NCBI GenBank assembly: GCA_002723155.1
Contig: PBNO01000006.1
Location: 335,470 to 399,469, forward strand
Source of the DNA: Ponticaulis sp.
Lineage (GTDB): Bacteria > Pseudomonadota > Alphaproteobacteria > Caulobacterales > Hyphomonadaceae
DNA length: 64,000 nucleotides
Direction of reading: 5' to 3'
The number at the start of each line of letters is the position of its first letter. The first letter of the stretch is position 1. The translations under genes and the position numbers were made by a program. Positions 37,125-46,310 of this stretch are shown here, piece after piece. A model generated the notes under the pieces. That model saw only the letters and a program-made list of their open reading frames with translations, made no database searches and was not told where the DNA came from.

Positions 37125-38129
37125 GTGTCCGACACGCCCTTCTTTTCGGTTCTGATCATCAATTACAATGGTGGAACCTATCTCCAGAAGGCGATCGACT
37201 CACTCGCGGCGCAGACCTTCCAGAACTTCGAGACCATCATCATCGATAATGATTCGACCGATGGTTCGATGAATGGGCTGGATGTATCGGCATTACCCCA
37301 TTGCGATATTGATCTCCTCGGTCGTAATAGCGGCTTTGCAGAAGGCAATAATATCGCGGCGAAGAAGGCGCGGGGCCAATGGCTGGCACTTTTGAATGCT
37401 GATGCGGAGGCGGCATCTGACTGGCTCGAAACGCTGTCAAACTCGATAGCAGCGAATCCCGACTGCCGCATGTTTGCATCTACGCAGCTCAGCATGGATG
37501 ACAACGACATTCTTGATGGCATTGGTGACGGCTACACGATCTGGGGCTTTGCATGGCGGGGCGGATATCATCGCCCTGCGAGCGAGATACCCGAAGCGGG
37601 GGAAACCTTTGCGCCTTGCGGAGCAAGCGCCGTCTATTATCGCGAAACGTTTCTCGCCCATGGCGGCTTTGAGGAGCGCTATTTCTGTTTCATGGAAGAC
37701 GTTGATCTCGGGTTCCGCATGCGGCTGGCAGGCGAACACTGCCTGTTTCAGCCTGACGCGATTGTTCAACACAAAGGCGGAGGCCTGTCTGGCGAGGCCA
37801 GTGAATTTTCGGTCTATCATGGCGCGAGAAACAGGGTGTGGACCTATATTGGAAACATGCCTGCTGTCTTGTTGTGGATGACACTTCCGGTGCATCTGGC
37901 GCTCACTGCGTATCTACTCATCCGATATATCGGGACGCCTTATTCGGGATATGTCTGGAAAGGCACGAAAGATGGCTGGCGTGAGGCGTTCAAATTCAGG
38001 CGCGAGCGCAAAGCGCTGAGATCGGACAAGCGGTCGGTAACGCTCAGCGGGCTTTCGCGCATGTTTCACTGGAATATTTTCGCGATGTCCCAACATCGCT
38101 CAGCAGTCCGCCCGACGAATAGGCGCTAA
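37125..38129 (+). CDS. family 2 glycosyltransferase
   Basis: A 334-residue GT-A fold transferase. It has VLIINYNGGTYLQKAIDSL at the N-terminus, the IIDNDSTDGS region, and LLNADAEA as the DxD equivalent. FFCFMEDVDLGFRMRLAG-like sequence (CFMEDVDLGFR) carries the ED catalytic pair. A hydrophobic segment (about 245-268) near the C-terminus suggests membrane attachment. It is the rhamnosyltransferase/WcaA type used for polysaccharide. The start is GTG 37125 with AGGT upstream. Confidence 0.88.
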   Translation: MSDTPFFSVLIINYNGGTYLQKAIDSLAAQTFQNFETIIIDNDSTDGSMNGLDVSALPHCDIDLLGRNSGFAEGNNIAAKKARGQWLALLNADAEAASDWLETLSNSIAANPDCRMFASTQLSMDDNDILDGIGDGYTIWGFAWRGGYHRPASEIPEAGETFAPCGASAVYYRETFLAHGGFEERYFCFMEDVDLGFRMRLAGEHCLFQPDAIVQHKGGGLSGEASEFSVYHGARNRVWTYIGNMPAVLLWMTLPVHLALTAYLLIRYIGTPYSGYVWKGTKDGWREAFKFRRERKALRSDKRSVTLSGLSRMFHWNIFAMSQHRSAVRPTNRR

Positions 38130-38229
38130 TGCGTTCTGACCGTTTCGTGAACGCCTTCTTCTGGCGGTTCTGGCTGTCGGCTGATATTCTCTCAATGAGC
38201 GAGTTTTCTCAAATAGGTGAGGCGCTGAT

Positions 38230-39240
38230 TTGCGAACGCTGCTGATTATTCTAGCCAGCCTGATCGTCGGAGCCGGTGGCGCATTATATGCCGACCGCCA
38301 GCCCGATATTCACTGGCAAATTGATCGCGTTTTTGACCGTTTTTCTCTTCCGTCATCGGATGTTGATCTGGAATCAGGGGGAGTGGAGGCTGCAACCCTT
38401 GCGAACTATTCGCTTGAACCATGTTTCTTTCGCGATCCCTCTCATGCAGACGAGCCACCCGGCTGGATGCAGCGCCCTGCGCTGAACGCCGCAGCCAGCG
38501 AACGGACGTCCGACCGTCCGTTTCCCGATATTGAGGCGTTCCCCGGTCTCGTAAAAATAGAGCAGGTACTCTCGGCAGGCGGGACGCAGCGCCACCACTG
38601 TGCAGCAACCCGTATCTCTGAGCACTGGTTCCTGACGGCTAATCACTGCGTTCGTATGCGTGGGCCAACATCGCAAGTCATCGATATGATCATTATCGCG
38701 CCGGCGCATGATGTAATGCAGCCTGATACGGTCATCGTTCCGATTGAAGGCGCGGTCTGTCATTCGGCCTGGTATTCCGATACCGGAAAATTCGATGATG
38801 ATCTCGCGCTTGTCTATGTGGAAGATACAGCGCCACTTTCTGAGGTGGAAATCGCCCGAACCGATCTCGGCGATATGCCGCTTCCGATTGGTGCTGGCGA
38901 CACAGCCTATTTTGCAGGTTGGGGTAAAAACGGCCAGAACCGCTTTTTGCAAGGTGGTCCGCTTGTCGTTCGAAATGTCGGCGAGACGTTTATCATGGTC
39001 GATAATGGCGGACGTTTTGCGCCATGCGTCGGCGATAGTGGCGGCCCGCTCTATGTGCCGACGTCCAATGGCCCTCAGGTTGTTGGCGTTCTGTCATCCG
39101 TTACCGTGGATGCGTGCCCACCGTTTGATCGGGCCTTTTACATGCGCGTGAAGTCATTCGATGTCTGGATGCGACGCGCCATGTCTATTTGTGAACAAGG
39201 CGGCAGATTTGTCTGTCTGCGTCCGGAGGGCGAAATATGA
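38230..39240 (+). CDS. secreted trypsin-like serine protease
   Basis: 336 residues starting at TTG 38230, behind GGTGAGG. An N-terminal signal or anchor (MRTLLIILASLIVGAGGALY) is followed by a Cys-containing pro-region (about 60-100). The S1 domain has H139 in LTANHC, D191 in FDDDLALVY and S270 in CVGDSGGPLY. All three catalytic residues are present. Paired cysteines suggest an oxidised, extracytoplasmic fold. Its end overlaps the DUF938 gene by 4 nt (ATGA), an odd coupling of a protease with a methyltransferase. Confidence 0.85.
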   Translation: MRTLLIILASLIVGAGGALYADRQPDIHWQIDRVFDRFSLPSSDVDLESGGVEAATLANYSLEPCFFRDPSHADEPPGWMQRPALNAAASERTSDRPFPDIEAFPGLVKIEQVLSAGGTQRHHCAATRISEHWFLTANHCVRMRGPTSQVIDMIIIAPAHDVMQPDTVIVPIEGAVCHSAWYSDTGKFDDDLALVYVEDTAPLSEVEIARTDLGDMPLPIGAGDTAYFAGWGKNGQNRFLQGGPLVVRNVGETFIMVDNGGRFAPCVGDSGGPLYVPTSNGPQVVGVLSSVTVDACPPFDRAFYMRVKSFDVWMRRAMSICEQGGRFVCLRPEGEI

Positions 39241-39893
39241 GTGACCAGAAAAAGCCGATCGCTTTGGAAGAACGAGCGACCGAAGGAAAGCGCCTGATGT
39301 CGCCGTCGGCGGTGCGCAATCTTCCCTATATTATGGAAGCGTTTCAGTCGCTTGGTCTGACTGATGGCAAAGTTCTGGAGATCGGATGCGGAACCGGTGA
39401 GCATGCAGCTCATCTCGTGGAAGCGAATGCAGGGTTAAGCTGGTTTGCGACGGATCTTGATCCGGCGTCGGTCGACAGCTGCAATGATTGGGCGACACAT
39501 TTATCAATTTCCGACCGGCTGATCGCGGAAACAGTCGATGCGTCTAAGCCGCCAGATTATTCCGAGTTGGGGCCTTTTGACGTAGTTTACAGCTCTAACG
39601 TCATCCATATTTCTCCGATCACAGTGCTGGAAGGCATTTTACAAACGGCAGGGCGTGAGCTGAAGCCTCAGGGCAGGATGGCTTTTTATGGTCCATTCAG
39701 TCGGAATGGCGAGCACACAGCGGAAAGCAACGCCGCTTTTGATCAGAACCTCAAAATGCGAGATCCGTCATGGGGCGTGCGTGATTTGGATAACGACGTC
39801 GTTCCGCGCGCAATAAAAAACCGGCTGGCTCTGGAAACGGTCAGAGCCATGCCGGCGAATAATTTTTTCGTCGTGTTCAGACGGGAGAGCTGA
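39237..39893 (+). CDS. DUF938 family SAM-dependent methyltransferase
   Basis: 218 residues. The SAM-binding signature VLEIGCGTGEHAAHL (about 45-59) and TDLDP match the DUF938 group of class I methyltransferases, as does the conserved PSAVRNLPYI region near the start. The C-terminus is WGVRDLDNDV and then NNFFVVFRR. The substrate is unknown for the family. It is translated with the upstream protease gene through an ATGA overlap. Confidence 0.85.
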   Translation: MSDQKKPIALEERATEGKRLMSPSAVRNLPYIMEAFQSLGLTDGKVLEIGCGTGEHAAHLVEANAGLSWFATDLDPASVDSCNDWATHLSISDRLIAETVDASKPPDYSELGPFDVVYSSNVIHISPITVLEGILQTAGRELKPQGRMAFYGPFSRNGEHTAESNAAFDQNLKMRDPSWGVRDLDNDVVPRAIKNRLALETVRAMPANNFFVVFRRES

Positions 39894-40616
39894 TCAGCCT
39901 TCCAGAAGCGATTCGATGCGCTGCTCGAGTTCGCGTTGCGCAAAGCCTGAGTAAAGTTCACCGTTGATAAAGAAGGCCGGTGTGCCGGTTACGCCATGTT
40001 CGCGCGCTTCGCCGAGAACCCGTGCGAGATGAGCGTCGACTTCTGCGCTTTCCATATCGCGTTCCAGACGGGTGGCGTTCATACCGACGTCACGTGCGAT
40101 TTCGAAGATATCGTCGTCTGACAGCTGTCCTGAGTGGCGCATCATCGCCTGGTGGAACTCAAGATACTCGCCCTGGTTCTGAGAAGCGATTGCAGCGCGA
40201 GCCGCGCGTACAGACTGTTCAGACAGGATTGGAAGCTCTTTAAAGACGACGCGTACACGACCGTCGCTGTTTTCTACCTGATCCATCACCCAGTCGAGTG
40301 ACCGGCGGCAATAGCCGCAATGATAGTCAAAATACTCAACAATCGTCACTTCGGCATCAGCAGGACCAACTGAGAAGTCTGCATCGTTTGAGGCAAGTTG
40401 CTCGCCAAGGCGCGCATTTTCACGTTCTTCCAGAACGAGCATCGCTTCCATGATGATTTCCGGATTTTCCAGAAGGTAAGCACGAACGACAGCTTCGACG
40501 TCCTCTCGGCTTTGAGCCGTTTCAGGCACAGAGTTGCTTTGAGCGGACATGTTGCAAGCGCCGAGGCCGACGAGGACGGTAAGCGCCGTTGTAACGGAGA
40601 GCGTTTTAGCAAGCAT
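39894..40616 (-). CDS. DsbA-like thiol-disulfide oxidoreductase
   Basis: 240 residues. A secretion signal has a lipobox-like GLGAC (C21). A helical linker (about 35-75) follows, then a thioredoxin fold with CGYC (C100-C103), an inserted helical domain and a cis-proline in GVTGTPAFF. The architecture is the DsbA/ScsC-like group. It would catalyse disulfide exchange in the periplasm. It lies 48 bp downstream of the M48 protease gene on the same strand. Confidence 0.88.
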   Translation of the reverse strand: MLAKTLSVTTALTVLVGLGACNMSAQSNSVPETAQSREDVEAVVRAYLLENPEIIMEAMLVLEERENARLGEQLASNDADFSVGPADAEVTIVEYFDYHCGYCRRSLDWVMDQVENSDGRVRVVFKELPILSEQSVRAARAAIASQNQGEYLEFHQAMMRHSGQLSDDDIFEIARDVGMNATRLERDMESAEVDAHLARVLGEAREHGVTGTPAFFINGELYSGFAQRELEQRIESLLEG

Positions 40617-40664
40617 AGACTGTTTCCCTAGATAGATCAGAACCTGACTAGCACGCGCAGGCTC

Positions 40665-42029
40665 TTATCTTCTAGAGCGGCTCTGCGCTGTAATCGTACA
40701 AATTCTGGTGATGTCACTGGCACGAATGCCTGTTGGCGTGTTTGGCTCAAGGTCTTCTGATGCTCTCGCGGCAAAACTCCGTGCACGGTCACAGTCGCCA
40801 TAGTGGAACGCCTGTTCGGCCGTAGCTAGGTTTGCTTCCGGGCGGCGGCCCTGACGTTCAAGAACAATCGCGAGTTCATGCCAGGCAAAGGCGTTTCCGG
40901 CTTCCAGCGCAGTCGCGAGCGAAAGAAGCTCCTCAGCTTCTGCGAGGCTTTCTTCGGTCTGCATGGCGCTCAGTGACCTTGCGAGGTTCACCATGAGAAG
41001 AGGGACGCGGCCTGCCAGCTCCAGCGAACGACGGTTTGGTTCGACTGATTCCTCGAACCGGCCGTTCTCAAAAAGAATCTGCCCCTTCAGCTCGTAGAAA
41101 TAAGGGTTCTCCGGGAATTCTTCGATCAGCTCGTCAGTGAGGCTGAGCGCTGTTGCGAGACTGTGGCTTTGAAAAGCCGAAATCGCGCGTGCATACCGAG
41201 CCGGGACTGATGTGTCTGATGGCGGGTATTCCCGCTGCACATAGACTGGCGCCATAATGAAGCCGAACAGCTTCGCTTTCATCATCTCGAGCTGATAAAC
41301 TTCTTCCGGATCGTCTTCGAGATCCATAAGACCGGAACGCTCTGCACCCTGTCGCAGCGATTCAATACGATCTGATGCGAGCGGGTGGGTGTAAAAATAG
41401 CGATAGCGCTCAGCGTTGTTGGAGAACTGGATGTCGCGGAAGTTCTCAAAGAACTCCAGAAGACCACGCGGTGAGCGACCAGTTGCCTGCATGTAGCGAA
41501 GGGCTGCCTGGTCCGCGGAAGCCTCTTGCGGGCGCGTGTGGGACGCGAAATTTAGATATCCGAATTGCTGCGAACTCGCGATCAGCGCCGCACCAGCGTC
41601 GGGCGCTCCGGCAGCAATGGCGAGCAGGCCAAGACCGATTGACACAAATGCAGGGCGGGATGCGATTTCCAGATCGCGCTGACGACGAATATTGTGTCCG
41701 CCTTCAATGTGTCCGGTCTCGTGCGCGATAACGCCAATCAGCTGGCCCGGCGTTTCCGACGCCATGATCAGGCCGGTATGGAGGTGGATATTCTGACCTC
41801 GCGCAACGAAAGCATTCAGCGTCGGATCATTGATGATGAAGATGTTCACATCATCCGGACGCAGATTGGCTGCTTCCAGAACCGGGTTAGTAAAATCTCG
41901 CAGAATAGCCTCAATCTCCGCATCGCGGATGAAGCTTTGGGCCTGGGCAGAAAACGACACAGTGCAAAACACTGTGATCGCAGAGACAAAGTGTCTGGCG
42001 AAGCTTTTAATCTTCACAAATCTCTCCAT
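40665..42029 (-). CDS. M48-family metalloprotease with tetratricopeptide repeats (BepA/YfgC type)
   Basis: 454 residues. The signal peptide ends near AQA-QS (about residue 31). The zinc motif HETGH is at 103-107, with the third ligand in RPQEASADQ (E169). A C-terminal helical-repeat part (about 290-430) resembles tetratricopeptide repeats. This layout is BepA-like: a periplasmic protease/chaperone that checks outer-membrane protein assembly. It lies downstream of rne, after a hairpin at 42080-42102. Confidence 0.88.
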   Translation of the reverse strand: MERFVKIKSFARHFVSAITVFCTVSFSAQAQSFIRDAEIEAILRDFTNPVLEAANLRPDDVNIFIINDPTLNAFVARGQNIHLHTGLIMASETPGQLIGVIAHETGHIEGGHNIRRQRDLEIASRPAFVSIGLGLLAIAAGAPDAGAALIASSQQFGYLNFASHTRPQEASADQAALRYMQATGRSPRGLLEFFENFRDIQFSNNAERYRYFYTHPLASDRIESLRQGAERSGLMDLEDDPEEVYQLEMMKAKLFGFIMAPVYVQREYPPSDTSVPARYARAISAFQSHSLATALSLTDELIEEFPENPYFYELKGQILFENGRFEESVEPNRRSLELAGRVPLLMVNLARSLSAMQTEESLAEAEELLSLATALEAGNAFAWHELAIVLERQGRRPEANLATAEQAFHYGDCDRARSFAARASEDLEPNTPTGIRASDITRICTITAQSRSRR

Positions 42030-42079
42030 TTCGCCCGCCCGCTGCGTAATCTAATCACACTTAAAGGCCGGATGCGAGA

Positions 42080-42102
42080 GGGGGGATGCAGTGCATCCCC
42101 CC
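42080..42102. terminator. strong hairpin between rne and the M48 protease
   Basis: GGGGGGATGC (42080-42089) and GCATCCCCCC (42093-42102) form a perfect 10-bp stem with loop AGT. It lacks a T-tract on either strand, so it may be a stability or processing hairpin, a rho-assisted stop or a repeat element rather than an intrinsic terminator. Confidence 0.5.
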
Positions 42103-42134
42103 TTAGCGAATTAAATCTTAGATAGTTTAGCGGC

Positions 42135-44513
42135 CTAGCCTGCGCTGCGGCGTTGCCACCAGCCACGACGAATCTTCTTAGGCTTTTCCGTTTCCGGAAG
42201 TTCCTTTGGCTCTTCGGCCTCAGCTTCAGCTTCTGTAGCAGGGGCTGCCGGTTCAGCGGAAACCGCTTCTTCGGTTGCCTCTGCAGGAGGTGCCTCTTCT
42301 GTTGCAGGCTCTTCAGCAGTTTCTGCTGGTGCTTCCGCGACCGCTTCAGGAGCCTGGATCTCCGGTTCCGGCGCTGTCTCCGGTTCCGATACTTCTACAG
42401 GAGTAGCTGCTTCAGAAGTTTCGGAAACGTCATCTGAAGTAGCTTCCGGCTCAGGTTTAGCTTCCGGTGTCGCTTTAATTTCGACACCTTCGCCGACGAG
42501 AGCAACGACGTTGGAAGCCGCTTCGTCGAGAACCGCGCCACCGTCTTCAGTCGTGTTCTCATCATTGAGTTCAACTGCCTCTGGCGCGCCATCTCTGCCG
42601 CGACGACGACGTCCGCCGCGACGTCCGCGACGACGGCGTTTGCGAGAGTTGCCATCAGCGCCGTCATCATCGTCGCTGGAGCCGAAATCAGATGGGCCGT
42701 TTGAGCTGTCGCCTTCATCATCAGCGTCTGCGTCAACAATCTTCAGATTGTCAGAAGACGAGCGGTCCTGATCCTTACGGCGCCCGCGACGGCGGCGCTT
42801 GCGACCCGTTGGCTTCTCTTCTGCGATCTCTTCATCTTCGTCGTCGTCCTCAATATCTTCGAGGTCATCGACGTCCGTGATTGGTACGCGCTCAATCGGT
42901 TTCGGCTTAGGCGGCTCGACATTATCACCCTCTGCGTTGGTGACACGGATTTCGAACTCACCGAACAGCAGGTCGGATTGCGCTTTAACCTGTACGGTCA
43001 GCTTTTGACGCATCTCAAGATCGCTGATCGCCTGACGTTTCTCGTTCAGTAGGAAGAGGACAACGTCTGTAGGTGCACTGACTTCGATCTGGCCGCCCGC
43101 GACACCTGCGCTGCGGCTTTCAATAGCGCGGAGCAGTTGCAGAGCGGAAGATTCGATAGAGCGCACATGGCCTGTACCGTTACACGCTGTACACGGGTCA
43201 GAGCTGGTGTCCAGAACGCCCGCCCGACGACGCTGCCGGGAAATTTCCATAAGACCAAACATGGAAATCTTGTTGTTCTGGACGCGTGCACGGTCGTATT
43301 TCAGGCAATCTTTCATCCTGCGTTCGACGGCGCGGTTGTTCTTCGCTTCTTCCATGTCGATGAAGTCGATCACGACCAAGCCCGCGAGGTCGCGAAGGCG
43401 CATCTGACGACACGCTTCTTCGGCGGCTTCAAGGTTTGTTCGAAGCGCGGTTTGTTCGATATTGCGTTCGCGTGTGGATTTGCCCGAGTTCACGTCGATC
43501 GCGACCAGAGCTTCTGTCTGGTGGATCACCAGATATCCGCCGGACTTCAGCTGTACTGTCGGGCTGAAGATATTGTCGAGCTGGGGCTCAACACCGTATT
43601 CGGAGAATACAGGCAGACCAGACTTGTGCTGCTGAACTTTCTTCGCGTGGCTCGGCATGAGCATCTTAGAGAGGTCTTTGGCCTCGCGGTAAGCAACCTC
43701 GCCATCGACCAGAACCTGATCAATGTCTTTGTCGTACATGTCGCGAAGCGCGCGATGGACGAGGCCTGCTTCTTCGTTGATGAGGCATGGCGCAACCGAG
43801 CTGAGTGTTAGCTCTCGAATCTTCGACCAGAGTTTGATCAGGTATTCGAAGTCGCGCTTGATTTCCGTCTTTGTGCGTTTCGCGCCAGCTGTACGCACAA
43901 TCAGGCCCATGCCTTCCGGTACGTTGAGATCGCGGACAATCTCTTTCAGGCGCTTACGGTCTGTGCTGTTGGTGATCTTGCGTGAGATGCCGCCGCCGCG
44001 AGGCGTGTTCGGCATGAGTACGCAGTAACGACCTGCAAGAGACAGATAAGTTGTCAGAGCCGCGCCTTTATTGCCGCGCTCTTCTTTGACCGCCTGGACC
44101 AGCATGATCTGGCGGCGACGGATAACTTCCTGAATTTTGTAATTCTTGGAGAGTAGTGCCTTGGAGGAAGGACGCTCATCGTCGTCCTCATCAATGTCAT
44201 CAGCGTCGTCACCATCAGCCTGTACTGCGGACGCAGTCTCTGCGATCAGAGCCTCGCGGTCTGCTTGCGGCAATTGATAGTAATCCGGGTGGATCTCGCT
44301 AAATGCGAGGAAGCCGTGACGATTCCCGCCAAAATCAACGAAGGCCGCCTGAAGAGACGGTTCGACACGTGTGATTTTTGCGAGATAGATATTTCCTCTT
44401 AGTTGTCGTTTCTTGGCGCTTTCAAAATCAAAGTCTTCGACTTGACCTTTGTTGACCACGGCGACCCGGACTTCCTCCGGGTGGACCGCGTCGATCAACA
44501 TCATTTTTGTCAT
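42135..44513 (-). CDS. rne: ribonuclease E
   Basis: About 792 residues from ATG 44513 (TKMMLIDAV...); an in-frame start at 44567 is less likely. The S1 domain is within about 35-165 with an acidic, Glu/Asp-rich insert (about 120-135). The RNase E/G catalytic core follows, with VDINSGKSTRERNIEQTALR. The zinc-link cysteines are in DPCTACNGTGH (about 435-441). The C-terminal tail alternates Arg-rich blocks (RKRRRRGRRKDQ, RRGGRRRRGR) and acidic Glu/Ala/Pro stretches, the RNA- and partner-binding scaffold of the degradosome. The long leader upstream fits RNase E autoregulation. Confidence 0.94.
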   Translation of the reverse strand: MTKMMLIDAVHPEEVRVAVVNKGQVEDFDFESAKKRQLRGNIYLAKITRVEPSLQAAFVDFGGNRHGFLAFSEIHPDYYQLPQADREALIAETASAVQADGDDADDIDEDDDERPSSKALLSKNYKIQEVIRRRQIMLVQAVKEERGNKGAALTTYLSLAGRYCVLMPNTPRGGGISRKITNSTDRKRLKEIVRDLNVPEGMGLIVRTAGAKRTKTEIKRDFEYLIKLWSKIRELTLSSVAPCLINEEAGLVHRALRDMYDKDIDQVLVDGEVAYREAKDLSKMLMPSHAKKVQQHKSGLPVFSEYGVEPQLDNIFSPTVQLKSGGYLVIHQTEALVAIDVNSGKSTRERNIEQTALRTNLEAAEEACRQMRLRDLAGLVVIDFIDMEEAKNNRAVERRMKDCLKYDRARVQNNKISMFGLMEISRQRRRAGVLDTSSDPCTACNGTGHVRSIESSALQLLRAIESRSAGVAGGQIEVSAPTDVVLFLLNEKRQAISDLEMRQKLTVQVKAQSDLLFGEFEIRVTNAEGDNVEPPKPKPIERVPITDVDDLEDIEDDDEDEEIAEEKPTGRKRRRRGRRKDQDRSSSDNLKIVDADADDEGDSSNGPSDFGSSDDDDGADGNSRKRRRRGRRGGRRRRGRDGAPEAVELNDENTTEDGGAVLDEAASNVVALVGEGVEIKATPEAKPEPEATSDDVSETSEAATPVEVSEPETAPEPEIQAPEAVAEAPAETAEEPATEEAPPAEATEEAVSAEPAAPATEAEAEAEEPKELPETEKPKKIRRGWWQRRSAG

Positions 44514-44906
44514 TAAAGGTGTTCCTGCTGCACGTCCTGACAGTTCGCGCGTCGTACCTGAATGCACTGCGACGTCGGCCGTGTTGATATTTGTTAGGAG
44601 GTGTCTGGTGATCGAAACGAAGCGACATGCTGATTTGAGAATGCGATGTCATCAGTTTCGACTTCCGGTACCAAACAATTCTAGTGCGGCGGTTCGGAGG
44701 GGATTTTGTTCAACCTCTTCCGCCGTGTGTTCACGTTGGGTCGCTCATCTGAGGGAGGCGACTCTCTTACACTGCCTAATTCGGAAACAAAAATAAAGAG
44801 AAAAGAGCGATTTTGAATTCACTGCAATTCCTTCACTAAGGTAAATGGAGTGTTTACCAAAACGCCGCTATGCTCTCGAACGATAATCTGACCGGTGGAA
44901 AGTGGG
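44514..44906. promoter_or_regulatory. 393-bp divergent region between rne and the amidase
   Basis: No open reading frame with coding character is apparent. The rne side is expected to contain a long 5' leader, as is known for rne autocontrol. A moderate hairpin (44695-44702 with 44715-44722, two G-U pairs) is the only clear fold I see. The amidase side contains an AT-rich stretch (44785-44850) suitable for a promoter. Confidence 0.4.
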
Positions 44907-46178
44907 ATGAAACCTTACCTGCGCACATTGATGGCGGTAGCGTCGCTTCTAACTGCGGTTGTCTTTTCTGGCGTCGCGGCGACAGCGCAGTCGGGCATCG
45001 AGGTTCGCGATGTTCGCGTCGGCTTTGACGGCGACAGAACGCGCGTTGTGATCGATGCCACGGCTGATCTCGATTACTCACAATTTGCGCTGAGCACCGG
45101 TGGCCTGAGATATGTTCTCGACTTTGATCGTCTCGTCTGGGCGTTGCCCGATCACGCAGCGCATCAGGGCGAAGGTCGCGGGGCCGGCGGAATTCAACGT
45201 TTCCGTTATGCGCATAACTCCGAAACAACTTCGCGCCTTGTGTTCGATCTTGATGAGCCGCTCGTGCTGGAAAGTTCATACACGATGGAGCCGACGCGTC
45301 AGAATGGTGTTTATCGGATTGTTCTGGATTTCCGTCCGGTCGATCTCGGCACGTTTAGAAGTGTTCGTCCGTCCGGCCCGTGGTCAGGCGAGACCGATGT
45401 CGCTGATGTAGAAGTCGATACCGCCGCGCGTGTTCCTGATCTTCGTGGCGGTCGCGGTGATATCGCACCTGTTCCGGAGCGCCATGTCGTTGTGATCGAC
45501 CCCGGGCATGGCGGTCGCGATCCTGGTACACAAGGCGGCGCAGGCACGATCGAGAAATCTGTTGTTCTGCGCGGCGCGCTGATCCTCCGCGATATCCTGG
45601 AGCAGACAGGGCGGTATGAAGTCGTGCTGACGCGCGATAGTGACGACTATATCGACCACGACCGGCGTATTGAGATCGCACGCGCCGCCGAAGCTGACAT
45701 CTTTATTTCTCTGCACGCCGATGCTGCGGGAAGCCGGTCGGTCGCGGGTGCTTCCGTCTATACGCTCTCTACGGCTGGTGATGCGCGCATGGAGCAGATG
45801 CGTGAACGCATGGGCTGGAACATTCCGATGGAAATCGACCCGGTTGACCCAGCAACACAGGACATTCTTGAGAACCTCGTCGAGCGCGAAACGCTAACCC
45901 GTTCCGCTGCGTTTGCTGACATTCTCATTCCCGAGCTTGAAGCGGTTGGACCGATCCTGCGCAACACGCACCGCCAGGCGAATTTCTACGTTTTGCTTGC
46001 GCCAGATGTTCCTGCGGTCCTTCTGGAAGTTGGCTTCCTGACGAACTCAAACGACGAACGCCGACTGTCATCAGGGCAGGGGCTGACAAGAGCCATGCAG
46101 GCTGTTGGTCGTGCGATTGATACTTATTTCGACAGAGAAGAGCAGGCGCTCGCGCGGTATTACTCCAACGGTGGCTGA
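44907..46178 (+). CDS. N-acetylmuramoyl-L-alanine amidase (AmiC type)
   Basis: 423 residues from ATG 44907 (GTG 44895 is possible). The signal peptide ends ATA-QS. An AMIN domain (about 30-140) targets the septal wall. A zinc amidase_3 domain follows, with DPGHGGRDPGTQG, the Glu in TIEKSVVLR, SLHADA and EVGFLTN. It cuts the amide between MurNAc and L-Ala in peptidoglycan, chiefly in daughter-cell separation. PBP1A follows after 132 bp on the same strand. Confidence 0.93.
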   Translation: MKPYLRTLMAVASLLTAVVFSGVAATAQSGIEVRDVRVGFDGDRTRVVIDATADLDYSQFALSTGGLRYVLDFDRLVWALPDHAAHQGEGRGAGGIQRFRYAHNSETTSRLVFDLDEPLVLESSYTMEPTRQNGVYRIVLDFRPVDLGTFRSVRPSGPWSGETDVADVEVDTAARVPDLRGGRGDIAPVPERHVVVIDPGHGGRDPGTQGGAGTIEKSVVLRGALILRDILEQTGRYEVVLTRDSDDYIDHDRRIEIARAAEADIFISLHADAAGSRSVAGASVYTLSTAGDARMEQMRERMGWNIPMEIDPVDPATQDILENLVERETLTRSAAFADILIPELEAVGPILRNTHRQANFYVLLAPDVPAVLLEVGFLTNSNDERRLSSGQGLTRAMQAVGRAIDTYFDREEQALARYYSNGG

Positions 46179-46310
46179 TTACAGGGCTGTTTTGACCGCA
46201 TATATCTCTATGAAAGCCTAGTCGTGGGCATGCTCACGCCATAGTATAGCCGGAATTAAAGGTGATTCCTGGATCACCCTGACTGTCAGTAAAATCGCGA
46301 GCGAGTCCTT

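Noticed and set aside
42153..42771. Several short open frames in the rne tail region
   Set aside because: They come from the low-complexity Glu/Ala/Arg coding sequence of RNase E read in other frames.
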